Positions 45,737 to 54,759 of a stretch of DNA of 64,000 nt are shown piece by piece. Numbering within the stretch: the stretch's first letter is position 1; every line of letters begins with the position of its first letter. The DNA is from Micromonospora sp. Llam0 (GTDB taxonomy: Bacteria > Actinomycetota > Actinomycetes > Mycobacteriales > Micromonosporaceae), in NCBI RefSeq assembly GCF_003751085.1, contig NZ_RJJY01000001.1:6076001-6140000 (forward strand), in the 5' to 3' direction. A program made the position numbers and the translations under genes. Under the pieces are notes generated by a model. It worked only from the letters and a program-made list of their open reading frames with translations. It ran no database searches and was not told the DNA's origin.

Positions 45737-46081
45737 TCAGAGCTTCAGAGCCGCGGTGATCTGGCCGGCGGTCGCCCCCGCCGAATCCATCTCGGATTTG
45801 ATCTCTTCGTCGCTGACTTCGTAGTCCTTACCGGCCGAACCGACCGCCTCGGCGATCGACCGCAACGCGATGTTCAGCCGCGCCATGTCCTCGTCGAACG
45901 CCTGACGCACCTGCTGGAACGAGCCGGCACCGATGCCCTTCCACTGGTCGTAGAGCGGCATGAGCTGGTCCATCAACTGGTTCAGGTTGCCGGTCAGCCG
46001 GTTCGCGACGTCATCGACGTCCTTCTCGGTCTGAACCATCAGCCCGGTATTGGTGTTCATCCCGGTCATGGTGATCTTCAC
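45737..46081 (-). CDS. WXG100 protein (Esx-like), partner of the preceding
   Basis: 114 aa from the GTG at 46081, which has AGAGG 5 bases upstream; ATG codons at 46069 and 46060 are alternatives. Contains DQLMPLYDQWKGIGAGSFQQ with the W-K-G turn and downstream DYEVSDEEI, which fits a YxxxD/E-type export signal (Y-x-x-x-D/E). Forms a two-gene operon with the Esx gene at 45438, 14 bases apart. Confidence 0.88.
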   Translation of the reverse strand: MKITMTGMNTNTGLMVQTEKDVDDVANRLTGNLNQLMDQLMPLYDQWKGIGAGSFQQVRQAFDEDMARLNIALRSIAEAVGSAGKDYEVSDEEIKSEMDSAGATAGQITAALKL

Positions 46082-46245
46082 CCCGTCCTCTGGTGGGATG
46101 CCCCGCAATCCGAGGGGCGGTGCCGCATGGTGCGCCGACGCACCATCTGTCAACGGAAACGGTAGTTCCTTGTGTCCAGTGGCGCCAGACCGATACCGAT
46201 CGACCGACGCCACCCGGCCGACGTCCGTTGATCCACAATAGTCGT

Positions 46246-47661
46246 TCAGGCTGGTCGTCGGGCTGCCGCCGGGTCCAGCGCCGGACCGCCCGGCAGCCGC
46301 ACCACCAGGCTGGCGGGTAGCCGCACCGGCTCCACCTCGGGGTAGCCGAGCATCGCGGCGACCGCCCGGTCCGCCAGCGGATAGCGGATGCCGAGGTCGG
46401 TCACCAGGGTCAGGGTGCCGGCCGGGGCGTCCGGGGCGGGCATCGACTCGACCAACGCGCCATGGCCGGGCTCGATCACCACCCGGTCCGCCAGCGGTAC
46501 GCCGTCGGCGGTGCGCGCCGGGGTGACGATCGCCTGTGTCGGCGGCTCGACCTGCGCGTCGACCAGCACCTGCGGCTGGTGGCTGCCGGGCGGGTAGCCG
46601 GCGCAGACGCTCTGCCGGCCGTCGGTCAGCCGCAGGATGTCCGGTCGGCGCTGCGGCGCCCGGGCGCCGGTTTCCCCGGACTCGGCCGCCCGGGGCGCGC
46701 CGACCACGGTGGCGGCGGCGACCGGCCGTGCGGTCGGCGGTTCACCGCCGTACGCGTCCCGGGTGCCCGGATCGGCGAGCAGCACCTCGGCCTGCAACTC
46801 GGTCAACGGCGCCAGCCGGTCCCGTTCGGCAAGGTAGTACTGCCGGTCGCCGGTCTGGTTCTCGACCACGTAGATCTGGCCGGCGACCGCGTCCGGCAGT
46901 GCGGTCGACGGCTCGCCCCGGCCGGGCACCGGCCGGCTGCCGATCGGCTCCCCGGCCGGCAACGCGTTCAGCCAGGCCCCGCCGACCAGCACGACCGGCT
47001 CGGAGCGCAACGCCAGGCCCTCCAGGACGATGTCCTCGTCGACCAGTTCGTGCCGCTGGTCCCGCCAGATCAGCTGCAGGTGCCGGGTGTCGACGTCGCG
47101 GACCAGCAGCGCCCCGTCGGCGGTGGGCCGGCCACCGACCGGCGGCCGGCCGACCGTCAGCACCGTGGTGGTCACCAGCTCACCGGACTCGTCCGGGACG
47201 GCCTGCGAACACAGTGTCCACCCGCCGGTCAGGATCCGCTTCGCGTCGGGCAACGCGTCCGGTGCGTCCGGGATGCCGATCCGGGGACCTCGCGGCGTAC
47301 CCGCCAGAGAGTTGCGCGACACGTCGGTCACCGGGGCGAAGGACTCCAGCGCCAGCAGCGCCGAGGCGTAGTTGACCACCGGGTGCAGATGGCCGTCGCG
47401 GTAGAGGTAGCGGGTGCCGGTCTCCTTCTCCAGGATCACCGAGGCACCGTCCTGCCAGCTGGTCGCTCCACCGGGGACGACGAAGCCGAAGACACCGACC
47501 GCGCCGAGGCACAGCACCGCCACCATGATCCCGCCGAGGCCCGCGCCGCCAAGTCGTTGAAACGGTGCGACCGCCGGGTCCGGGTCCCTGGCCACCAGCG
47601 CGGACGTCGTCCGCTGGACGAAGAACTGGTACGACTGGACCTGGTCGCGCCGCGACGGCAT
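46246..47661 (-). CDS. eccB: T7SS core component EccB
   Basis: 471 aa from the ATG at 47661 (the frame continues upstream without support). MPSRRDQVQSYQFFVQRTTS is the hallmark EccB N-terminus, followed by one membrane helix (IMVAVLCLGAVGVFGFVVPG, about 44-63) and a large extracytoplasmic repeat domain with Cys residues (TLCSQ and QSVCAGYPPG) that form the EccB disulfide. EccB stabilises the ESX membrane complex. About 165 bases, without a gene, separate it from the Esx pair on the same strand. Confidence 0.95.
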   Translation of the reverse strand: MPSRRDQVQSYQFFVQRTTSALVARDPDPAVAPFQRLGGAGLGGIMVAVLCLGAVGVFGFVVPGGATSWQDGASVILEKETGTRYLYRDGHLHPVVNYASALLALESFAPVTDVSRNSLAGTPRGPRIGIPDAPDALPDAKRILTGGWTLCSQAVPDESGELVTTTVLTVGRPPVGGRPTADGALLVRDVDTRHLQLIWRDQRHELVDEDIVLEGLALRSEPVVLVGGAWLNALPAGEPIGSRPVPGRGEPSTALPDAVAGQIYVVENQTGDRQYYLAERDRLAPLTELQAEVLLADPGTRDAYGGEPPTARPVAAATVVGAPRAAESGETGARAPQRRPDILRLTDGRQSVCAGYPPGSHQPQVLVDAQVEPPTQAIVTPARTADGVPLADRVVIEPGHGALVESMPAPDAPAGTLTLVTDLGIRYPLADRAVAAMLGYPEVEPVRLPASLVVRLPGGPALDPAAARRPA

Positions 47662-47808
47662 GCCTGGTTTCCTTCCACCCGTCGGCGCCGCACGGCTGCA
47701 CCACACGGCGTGCTGCCTACCATAGGCTCACGCGGCGTGCCGCATCCCACAGGCTCCGGTGACGACGGCGTACCGTGGGGTCTCGCCCGCAGCCCGGAGG
47801 GAACATCG

Positions 47809-48597
47809 ATGCTCGGTCGCGACGAGGCGCTGGACCTGGCCCGACGATGGGCGACCGACCACGGTGCCGGTGCCGGTGCCGACGAGCGGATCGGCCTGCA
47901 CGAGTTCGAGCACGGCTACGTCGCCTGGCTGATCCCCGCCGACGACTCAGCGGGCCCGGCGACCGGGCCGCCGACCGGTTCCGGGTCACCGCGGATCGTG
48001 ATCGACCGGGAGTCCGGCGAGGTCAGCCAGTGGCCGCCGATCCCGGTGACGGTCGTCGCCGAGCGGTACGCCGCCGCCCGGGCCGCCGCCCGCCGGTTCC
48101 CGCCGGACGTACGGCCGGTGCTGGAAGCCGCCGGCTGGTTCCCCGGCCGGGACGTCTCCGCGATGGTCGACCAGTGGGCCGGCCGGTGGGCGGGTGAGCT
48201 CGACGGGCTGGTCATGACGCCGGTGGCCCGCGCGGCGCTGACCGAGTTCGGCGGGCTGACCATCGCCCAGTTCGGCTCGGACGGCACCGCCGACGCCGGC
48301 TTCCCGACCTTCATCCACCCGGTACGCAGCGGTCTGGTCACCGAAGAGGCGCGGGTCTTCGTCGACGAGTACGACCATCCGGTGTTTCCGCTCGGCGGCA
48401 ACTCGGACGGCCCGGCCGAGCTGGTCGTCGACGGCGCCGGCCGGGTCCTGCTGCTGCACTGGGCCGGCTACCAGTACGTCGCCGACGACGTCGACACGGC
48501 GCTGATCCGGCTGGTCCGGGGCGGCCCGTTCCCGCCGCTGCGGCCCGAGCAGTTGGCCGGGCCGGCCGAGGGACCAGCCGGAACCGTCAGCCGTTGA
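47809..48597 (+). CDS. YrhB-like domain fused to a SUKH-3-like domain
   Basis: 262 aa, ATG with GGAGG 8 bases upstream. Residues 1-90 repeat the pattern of the Y1-Y4 proteins: GRDEALDLARRWATDHG, IGLHEFEHGYVAWLIP, RIVIDRESGEVSQWPPIPVT and AERYAAARAAA. Residues 100-245 look like SUKH-3: VRPVLEAAGWFPGRDVSAMV, ALTEFGGLTIAQFG and PVFPLGGNSDGPAELVVDGA. A fused two-domain immunity-type protein inside the T7SS gene block, probably shielding the producer against more than one toxin. Its 3' end overlaps EccD by 11 bases, tail to tail. Confidence 0.78.
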   Translation: MLGRDEALDLARRWATDHGAGAGADERIGLHEFEHGYVAWLIPADDSAGPATGPPTGSGSPRIVIDRESGEVSQWPPIPVTVVAERYAAARAAARRFPPDVRPVLEAAGWFPGRDVSAMVDQWAGRWAGELDGLVMTPVARAALTEFGGLTIAQFGSDGTADAGFPTFIHPVRSGLVTEEARVFVDEYDHPVFPLGGNSDGPAELVVDGAGRVLLLHWAGYQYVADDVDTALIRLVRGGPFPPLRPEQLAGPAEGPAGTVSR

Positions 48598-49972
48598 TCG
48601 CCCGCATGAAGCCGTACAGGCCGAGCACGGCGCAGGCCACCGGCACCACGGCCAGTTGCAGCACCACGTCCAGCCCGTCGCCGAGCCGGGCCAGCCGGGG
48701 CGTCGGCGGACGTCGGCTGTAGACCATCCCGGCCGCCAGCACCAGCGCCACCACCAGCAGCACCACCGGCAGCAGGGCCAGCCGGGTACCGGCCGCCATC
48801 CCGCCCGTACCGATCAGGGTCAGCAGACCGACACCGACCAGGCCGCCGGCCAGCAGCGGCACCCGGTGCCGGATCGTCGAGACCAGCCGGGCCCGCAGCA
48901 GCTGACCGGCCGTCACCACGGCGACCAGCAGCACCGCGCCGACCGTCGCCGAGAAGGCCAGCACCGCCGACCCGGCGGCGGCGACCACGGCCGTACCGAA
49001 CATCAGGCCGGTCAGCACCTCGTCGGCGCGGGCCGTCGCCCGGTAGATCTCCGCCCGGTCCGGTTGCGGGTCGTCGCGGACCAGGTCCTCGGCGGTACGC
49101 GGCAGCGCCGGCATCGGCAGTTTGCCGGCCCGTACCGAGATCAGCGGCAGCGCCGGCAGCAGCAGGGTCACCGCGGCCACCAGCACCGCCGCGGCGCGCG
49201 GCCCGTCCAGTGGCCCGACGGCCAGCACCGCACCGGTCGTCCCGCTGACCCCGGTGAAGATCGCCGCGACGAAGACCCGGCCGGCGTCCCCGACGCCGAG
49301 CATGCCGAACACCCCGGTCAGGGTCAGCGCCGCCGAACCGACCAGCAGGTGCGGTGCCCCCAGCTCGGTGACCGGTTCACCGCCGGCCAGCGACACCGCA
49401 CCGCCGACGAACGCGTACGGCAGGGCCAGTGCGGCGAGCACCGCGCCGGCCAGCGAGTCGGCCATCGCCCGGGACAGCAGCACGCCGACCGCGACCAGCA
49501 CGGCGGCGGTGCCGAGCAGGGCCGCCCCGGCGGCCACCCCGGTGCCGCCGCCGGTCACCACCGCGACCAGGGCGAGCAGCAGCAGCACGGCCCCGGTCAG
49601 CAGGCCGGTCAGCCGGGTGGCGGCCGGTGTCCAGGACAGTCCGCGCCGCCGGGCGCCGGCGGCGATCGCCTCCATCAGGTCGTCGTAGGCCAGCTCCGGC
49701 CACTCGGTGCGGCGGGGCAGCAGATGCAGCGTCTCGCCGTCGCGGACCTGCTGCGCGGCGAGCGTACGGTTGAGGTCCAGGGTGGATCCGTTGGTACGCC
49801 GCAACGCCCAGCCGCCGTCGGCCGTACCGTCGGAAGCGTTCTCGTCGGCCTGCCGCAGCACCGCCGGAAGCAGCCCGACCAGCGGCAGGTGTTCCGGCAG
49901 GGCGAGGTCGATGCGTCGGGTCGGCGCCACGACGGCGATCCGGGCGAGTCCGGTTCCGGCCTGGGTGACCAC
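48587..49972 (-). CDS. eccD: T7SS core component EccD
   Basis: 461 aa from the GTG at 49972, which has GAGGAG 7 bases upstream; a start at 50029 lacks a binding site. Residues 1-100 form a ubiquitin-like domain (ARIAVVAPTRRIDLALPEHL, then DGETLHLLPR). The rest holds about 11 membrane helices, as in EccD, which forms the membrane vestibule of the ESX complex. Convergent with the immunity-type gene at 47809 and divergent from EccC across a gap of about 125 bases. Confidence 0.93.
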   Translation of the reverse strand: MVTQAGTGLARIAVVAPTRRIDLALPEHLPLVGLLPAVLRQADENASDGTADGGWALRRTNGSTLDLNRTLAAQQVRDGETLHLLPRRTEWPELAYDDLMEAIAAGARRRGLSWTPAATRLTGLLTGAVLLLLALVAVVTGGGTGVAAGAALLGTAAVLVAVGVLLSRAMADSLAGAVLAALALPYAFVGGAVSLAGGEPVTELGAPHLLVGSAALTLTGVFGMLGVGDAGRVFVAAIFTGVSGTTGAVLAVGPLDGPRAAAVLVAAVTLLLPALPLISVRAGKLPMPALPRTAEDLVRDDPQPDRAEIYRATARADEVLTGLMFGTAVVAAAGSAVLAFSATVGAVLLVAVVTAGQLLRARLVSTIRHRVPLLAGGLVGVGLLTLIGTGGMAAGTRLALLPVVLLVVALVLAAGMVYSRRPPTPRLARLGDGLDVVLQLAVVPVACAVLGLYGFMRAING

Positions 49973-50097
49973 TGCTGACTCCTCATCAAGCCGCGCGGGC
50001 TGTCCTGACTCGAGAAGGCTACCTACCATGTGCCGGTGCCATCGGTGCCGGTAGCGACCCGGCGTCCGGGTGTGACGACGACGGGGAGGATCGATCC

Positions 50098-53000
50098 GTG
50101 GGTACGGTGGTGATACGGCGTCCGGCGCGCCGACCCGAGCCGGAGTACCCGTCCGGCGAGGTCCTGCTCGACGCGCCCCCCGAGGTGCCGGCGCCGACCG
50201 GCCGGTCCTGGGGGCAGCTGATGATGCTGCTGCCGATGCTGGCCGGCTCGGTCGCGATGGCGCTGATGTACGCCGGGCGGGGCGGTTCGACGCTCAGCTA
50301 CGTCGCCGGTGGCCTGTTCGGCCTCTCCGCGCTCGGCATGCTCGCCACCCAGCTGTCCAACCAGGCCGGTGGGCCGAGCCGGCAGGAGATGGCGCAGCGG
50401 CGGCGCGAGTACCTGGCGCATCTGTCACGGCAGCGTCGCCGGGTCCTGCGGACCGTACGCCAGCAGCGGGAAGCCGCGTTCTACCGGCACCCGGATCCGC
50501 AGACGCTGTGGTCGGTGCCGGTCGGTCCCCGGCTGTGGGAACGCCGCCGCGGCGATCCCGACTTCGCCACCGTACGGGTGGGTCTCGGGCCGCAGGAGCT
50601 GGCGACGCCGCTGGTCCCACCGCCGCCGACCGCGCTGGAGAAGCTGGAGCCGATGTGCGCGTTGGCGCTGCGCCGGTTCCTGACCAGCTACGCCACCGTG
50701 CCGCAGCTGCCGGTGGACATGGCGCTGCGCGGCTTCGCCCGGGTGCATCTGCGCGGCGACCCGGACGCCGCCCGAGCCCTGGTCCGGGCGGTGATCGCCC
50801 AGGCCACCGCGTTCCACGCGCCGGACGACATGCTGGTGGCGGTCTGTCCGGCCCCGGCCCGGCGGGAGCACTGGGAGTGGGTCAAGTGGCTGCCACACGC
50901 CCTGCACCCGACCCGCACCGACGCGACCGGTGCGCTGCGGCTGGTGTCGCCGACGGTGACCGGGTTGGAGGCGATGCTCGACGACGTGCTCGCCAACCGC
51001 CCCCGGTTCAACCTCACCGGCGGCGGGTCCGCCGCCACCTCCGGGCCGCACCTGCTGGTGGTGCTCGACGGCGGTGACCCGGCCGGCTCCGATCACCTGA
51101 TGACCGACGGCGGCGTGGAAGGAGTGACCATCGTCGACCTGTCCGAGCCGCCGCCACGGGTGCTCGACCGGGCCCGGCTGGTGCTCGATGTCGCCGCCGA
51201 CGGGTCGATGACCAGCGTCACTCTGGACGGCCGGGCGCAGATCGGCACCGCCGACGGCTGCACGGTCGCCGAGGCGGAGGCGTTGGCGATGGAGTTGGCG
51301 CCGCTGCGGCTGTCCGCCGCGTCCCGTGGCGAGCAGCCGCTCAACCTGGAGCAGGACCTGGCCGACCTGCTCGACCTGGGCGACCCGTACGAGTTCGACG
51401 TGGACCGGGCGTGGACGCCCCGGCCGAACCGGGACCGGCTGCGGGTGCCGCTCGGGCTGACCCCGGACGGCACCCCGGTCGAGCTGGACCTCAAGGAGTC
51501 CGCGCAGGACGGCATGGGCCCGCACGGCCTGCTGATCGGCGCCACCGGCTCCGGCAAGTCGGAGCTGCTGCGCACCCTGGTGCTGGCGCTCGCCGCCACC
51601 CACTCGTCGGAGACGCTGAACTTCGTGCTGATCGACTTCAAAGGCGGGGCGACGTTCACCCGGCTGGACAAGCTGCCGCACACCAGCGCGGTGATCACCA
51701 ACCTCTCCGACGAGCTGCCGCTGGTCGACCGGATGACCGACGCGATCAACGGCGAGCTGGTCCGCCGGCAGGAGCTGCTCCGCTCGGCCGGCAACTACGC
51801 CTCGCAGCGTGACTACGAGAAGGCCCGGGCCGCCGGGGCACCGCTGGAGCCGATGCCGGCGCTGCTGATCATCTGTGACGAGTTCTCCGAACTGCTGACC
51901 GCCAAGCCAGACTTCATCGACATGTTCGTCCAGATCGGGCGGGTCGGCCGGTCGTTGAGCGTGCATCTGCTGCTCGCCTCGCAGCGGCTGGAGGAGGGCC
52001 GGCTGCGCGGGCTGGACACCCACCTGTCGTACCGGATCGGCCTGCGGACCTTCTCCGCGATGGAGAGCCGGGTGGTGCTCGGCGCCACCGACGCGTACGA
52101 ACTGCCCCGCTCCCCCGGCCACGGCTACCTGCGGTTCGGCACCGAACCGCTGGTACGGTTCCGGGCCGCGTACGTCTCCGGCACGTACCGCAGCAAGACC
52201 GCCGAGGCGGTCGCCGCCGGCGACGGCGACGACCGGGTCCAGGAATACACCACCCAGTACGTCGCCCCCCGGCTACCGGCCGACGCCCGGCAGCCGGCAC
52301 CCGAACCGGCCGACACCACCGGCGAAAGCCTGCTCGACATCCTGGTCAGCCGGCTCACCGGCCGAGGCAAACCCGCCCACCAGGTGTGGCTCCCGCCGCT
52401 CGGCGACCCGATGACCCTCGACCAGCTCCTCTCCCCGCTGGTCGCCGACCCCGAACGCGGCGTCACCGCCGCCAGCCCGACCCTGCAGGGCGAGCTGCGG
52501 GCCGCCGTCGGCCTCATCGACAAGCCGTTCGAGCAGCGCCGCGACGTGCTCTGGCTGGAGCTCGGCGGCTCCGCCGGGCACACCGTCATCGTCGGCGGAC
52601 CGCAGAGCGGCAAGAGCACCCTGCTGCGTACGGTCGTGTCGTCGCTCGCCCTCACCCACACCCCGCGCGAGGTGCAGATCTACTGCCTCGACCTGGGCAG
52701 CGGGGCGCTCACCGCGCTGCGTGACCTGCCACAGGTCGGTGGGGTCGCCACCCGGCTGGACGCCGGGCAGGTCCGCCGGACCATCGCCGAGCTGCGGCTG
52801 CTGATGGCCCAACGGGAACGCCGGTTCGCCGAGAACCGGATCGACTCGATGGCCACCTACCGGCGGGAACGCCGGCACGGCGGGCACACCGACGACCCGT
52901 TCGGCGACGTGTTCCTGGTGATCGACGGCTGGGCGGCGGTACGCGCCGAGTTCGAGGACCTGGAGCCGGCGATCAACGACATCGCCAACCGGGGGCTGTC

Positions 53001-54054
53001 GTTCGGCGTACACCTGGTGATCAGCGCCGGCCGGTGGATGGACCTGCGACCGGCGGTACGCGACGTCTTCGGCACCCGGCTGGAGCTGCGCCTCGCCGAC
53101 GCCAGCGACTCCAACCTGGACCGGCGGGCGGCGATGAACGTGCCGGACAAGTCACCCGGCCGGGGCATCACCCCGGACGGCATGCAGTTCCTCGCCGCGC
53201 TGCCGCGCACCGATGGCGACGCCGACGCCGGGACCCTCGCCGACGGGGCCCGGCGGTTCGTCACCGAGGTCGCCGCCGCCTGGCAGGGCCCGGGTGCGCC
53301 ACCGGTGCGGCTGCTGCCGGCGGTGGTGCCGTACGACTCGGTGCCGGACACCGGACGCCCCGGCGTGCCGATCGGCATCGCCGAGGTCGACCTGCAGCCG
53401 GTGCACCTGGACCTGGGCACCGATCCACACTTCATCGTCTTCGGCGATGGCGAGTCCGGCAAGAGCAGCTTCCTGCGGGCGCTGGCCCGGGGCATCACCG
53501 ACCGCAACGACCTGACCCAGGCCCGGCTCATCGTCGTCGACTACCGGCGCAGCCTGCTCGGCGACATCAGCGAAAAACACCAGATCGGGTACGGCACCTC
53601 GACGGACGTCACCGCCGGCATGCTGACCGAGGTGGTCAACGTGATGCGGGACCGGCTGCCCCCGGCGGACGTGACCCCGGAACAGCTGCGTACCCGCAGC
53701 TGGTGGCGCGGCCCTGACCTGTACATCCTGGTCGACGACTACGACCTGGTCGCCGGTGGCGGCGGCAACCCGCTGCTGCCGCTGCTGGAGTTCCTGCCGC
53801 AGGCCCGTGACATCGGGCTGCACCTGGTGATCGCCCGGCGCAGCGGCGGGGCCAGCCGGGCACTGTACGAGCCGATCCTGATGCGACTGCGCGAGCTCAG
53901 CTCGCCGGGCCTGGTGATGTCCGGCAGCCGCGACGAGGGGGTGCTGCTCGGCAACGTCCGGCCCGGCCCGCTGCCGCCGGGGCGGGGTTGGCTGGTCACC
54001 AGGCGGGAAGGCACCCGGCTCGTCCAGTTGCTCCATCTACCGTCCACATCGTGA
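50098..54054 (+). CDS. eccC: T7SS motor ATPase EccC
   Basis: 1,318 aa, GTG start. Two membrane helices near residues 38-80 (LMMLLPMLAGSVAMALMYAG, then LSYVAGGLFGLSALGMLATQ). Three FtsK/SpoIIIE ATPase domains: Walker A GATGSGKS (481-488), GGPQSGKST (833-841) and GDGESGKSS (1116-1124). The first domain also has FVLIDFKGGATF and the Walker B LLIICDEFSEL. EccC recognises Esx-type signals and drives export. An undivided EccC, as here, is the non-mycobacterial-ESX-1 arrangement (ESX-1 uses EccCa and EccCb). Confidence 0.97.
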   Translation: MGTVVIRRPARRPEPEYPSGEVLLDAPPEVPAPTGRSWGQLMMLLPMLAGSVAMALMYAGRGGSTLSYVAGGLFGLSALGMLATQLSNQAGGPSRQEMAQRRREYLAHLSRQRRRVLRTVRQQREAAFYRHPDPQTLWSVPVGPRLWERRRGDPDFATVRVGLGPQELATPLVPPPPTALEKLEPMCALALRRFLTSYATVPQLPVDMALRGFARVHLRGDPDAARALVRAVIAQATAFHAPDDMLVAVCPAPARREHWEWVKWLPHALHPTRTDATGALRLVSPTVTGLEAMLDDVLANRPRFNLTGGGSAATSGPHLLVVLDGGDPAGSDHLMTDGGVEGVTIVDLSEPPPRVLDRARLVLDVAADGSMTSVTLDGRAQIGTADGCTVAEAEALAMELAPLRLSAASRGEQPLNLEQDLADLLDLGDPYEFDVDRAWTPRPNRDRLRVPLGLTPDGTPVELDLKESAQDGMGPHGLLIGATGSGKSELLRTLVLALAATHSSETLNFVLIDFKGGATFTRLDKLPHTSAVITNLSDELPLVDRMTDAINGELVRRQELLRSAGNYASQRDYEKARAAGAPLEPMPALLIICDEFSELLTAKPDFIDMFVQIGRVGRSLSVHLLLASQRLEEGRLRGLDTHLSYRIGLRTFSAMESRVVLGATDAYELPRSPGHGYLRFGTEPLVRFRAAYVSGTYRSKTAEAVAAGDGDDRVQEYTTQYVAPRLPADARQPAPEPADTTGESLLDILVSRLTGRGKPAHQVWLPPLGDPMTLDQLLSPLVADPERGVTAASPTLQGELRAAVGLIDKPFEQRRDVLWLELGGSAGHTVIVGGPQSGKSTLLRTVVSSLALTHTPREVQIYCLDLGSGALTALRDLPQVGGVATRLDAGQVRRTIAELRLLMAQRERRFAENRIDSMATYRRERRHGGHTDDPFGDVFLVIDGWAAVRAEFEDLEPAINDIANRGLSFGVHLVISAGRWMDLRPAVRDVFGTRLELRLADASDSNLDRRAAMNVPDKSPGRGITPDGMQFLAALPRTDGDADAGTLADGARRFVTEVAAAWQGPGAPPVRLLPAVVPYDSVPDTGRPGVPIGIAEVDLQPVHLDLGTDPHFIVFGDGESGKSSFLRALARGITDRNDLTQARLIVVDYRRSLLGDISEKHQIGYGTSTDVTAGMLTEVVNVMRDRLPPADVTPEQLRTRSWWRGPDLYILVDDYDLVAGGGGNPLLPLLEFLPQARDIGLHLVIARRSGGASRALYEPILMRLRELSSPGLVMSGSRDEGVLLGNVRPGPLPPGRGWLVTRREGTRLVQLLHLPSTS

Positions 54055-54131
54055 CTCTCGGTCCACGATGATTGCGGTGACACGATAGTTTTGTGGATGC
54101 CGATACGCGCGTGGGGCCTGGGGGAGGGATC

Positions 54132-54728
54132 ATGGCGGACGACAGCTGGCTGGTCAACGAGACCATCGACGTCGACATCGAGCAGCTCGACGACTTCGCC
54201 CAGTGCGTGATGGACGAGTTGCGGCTCAACTTCCAGCCGAGTCTGGCGAGCGGCATCAACCACATGCTCACCATCCCGGTGCCGTTCGGCGGGTCGGGGA
54301 TGTCCGAGGGCCGGTTCTTCCAGGGCCGGCACGACGAGAACCGTGAGGCGGCAACCCTGCTGCTCGGCGAGGTGGCCAAGGGCCTCGCCTCGCTGGCGAC
54401 CGCCGCCAAGTCGATCTCCGCCGAATACCTCGACGGCGACGCCCTGGTCGCGGCCGACCAGATGACCGTCTTCAACGCCTTCGCGGCGCTCGACGGGCAG
54501 GAGACTCTGGAAGGCCACTGGCAGGACCCGGAGAGCGGCGTCGAGGATCCGAGTCTGGTCGTCGATCCGGACGAGGAAACCTCCTCCTACGCCCCCGAGG
54601 CGGCCGACCGGGACCTGTCGCTGTACGAGGCCGAGACGATCGGTGAGGGCGACGGTGCCTACGACATCCGTGCCGACGACGAAGACATGCACGACGACGA
54701 GCTCGACAGTCCGTCGGCCGATCACTGA
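54132..54728 (+). CDS. Small acidic T7SS-associated protein
   Basis: 198 aa from the ATG at 54132 with GGGGGAGGG upstream. The first 115 residues are helical (DIEQLDDFAQCVMDELRLNF, GEVAKGLASLATAAKSISAE) and could be a WXG100-related fold; the tail (about 140-198) is very acidic (DDEDMHDDELDSPSADH). Lies between EccC and the large Pro-rich protein gene, 31 bases before it. Probably a secreted partner or chaperone of that protein. Confidence 0.7.
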   Translation: MADDSWLVNETIDVDIEQLDDFAQCVMDELRLNFQPSLASGINHMLTIPVPFGGSGMSEGRFFQGRHDENREAATLLLGEVAKGLASLATAAKSISAEYLDGDALVAADQMTVFNAFAALDGQETLEGHWQDPESGVEDPSLVVDPDEETSSYAPEAADRDLSLYEAETIGEGDGAYDIRADDEDMHDDELDSPSADH

Positions 54729-54759
54729 GCAGCGCGGATAGCGACGTCGAGGAGCGGGG

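Noticed and set aside
46148..46153. Perfect TTGACA on the minus strand upstream of the Esx pair
   Set aside because: No acceptable -10 at 16-18 bp; not called as a promoter.
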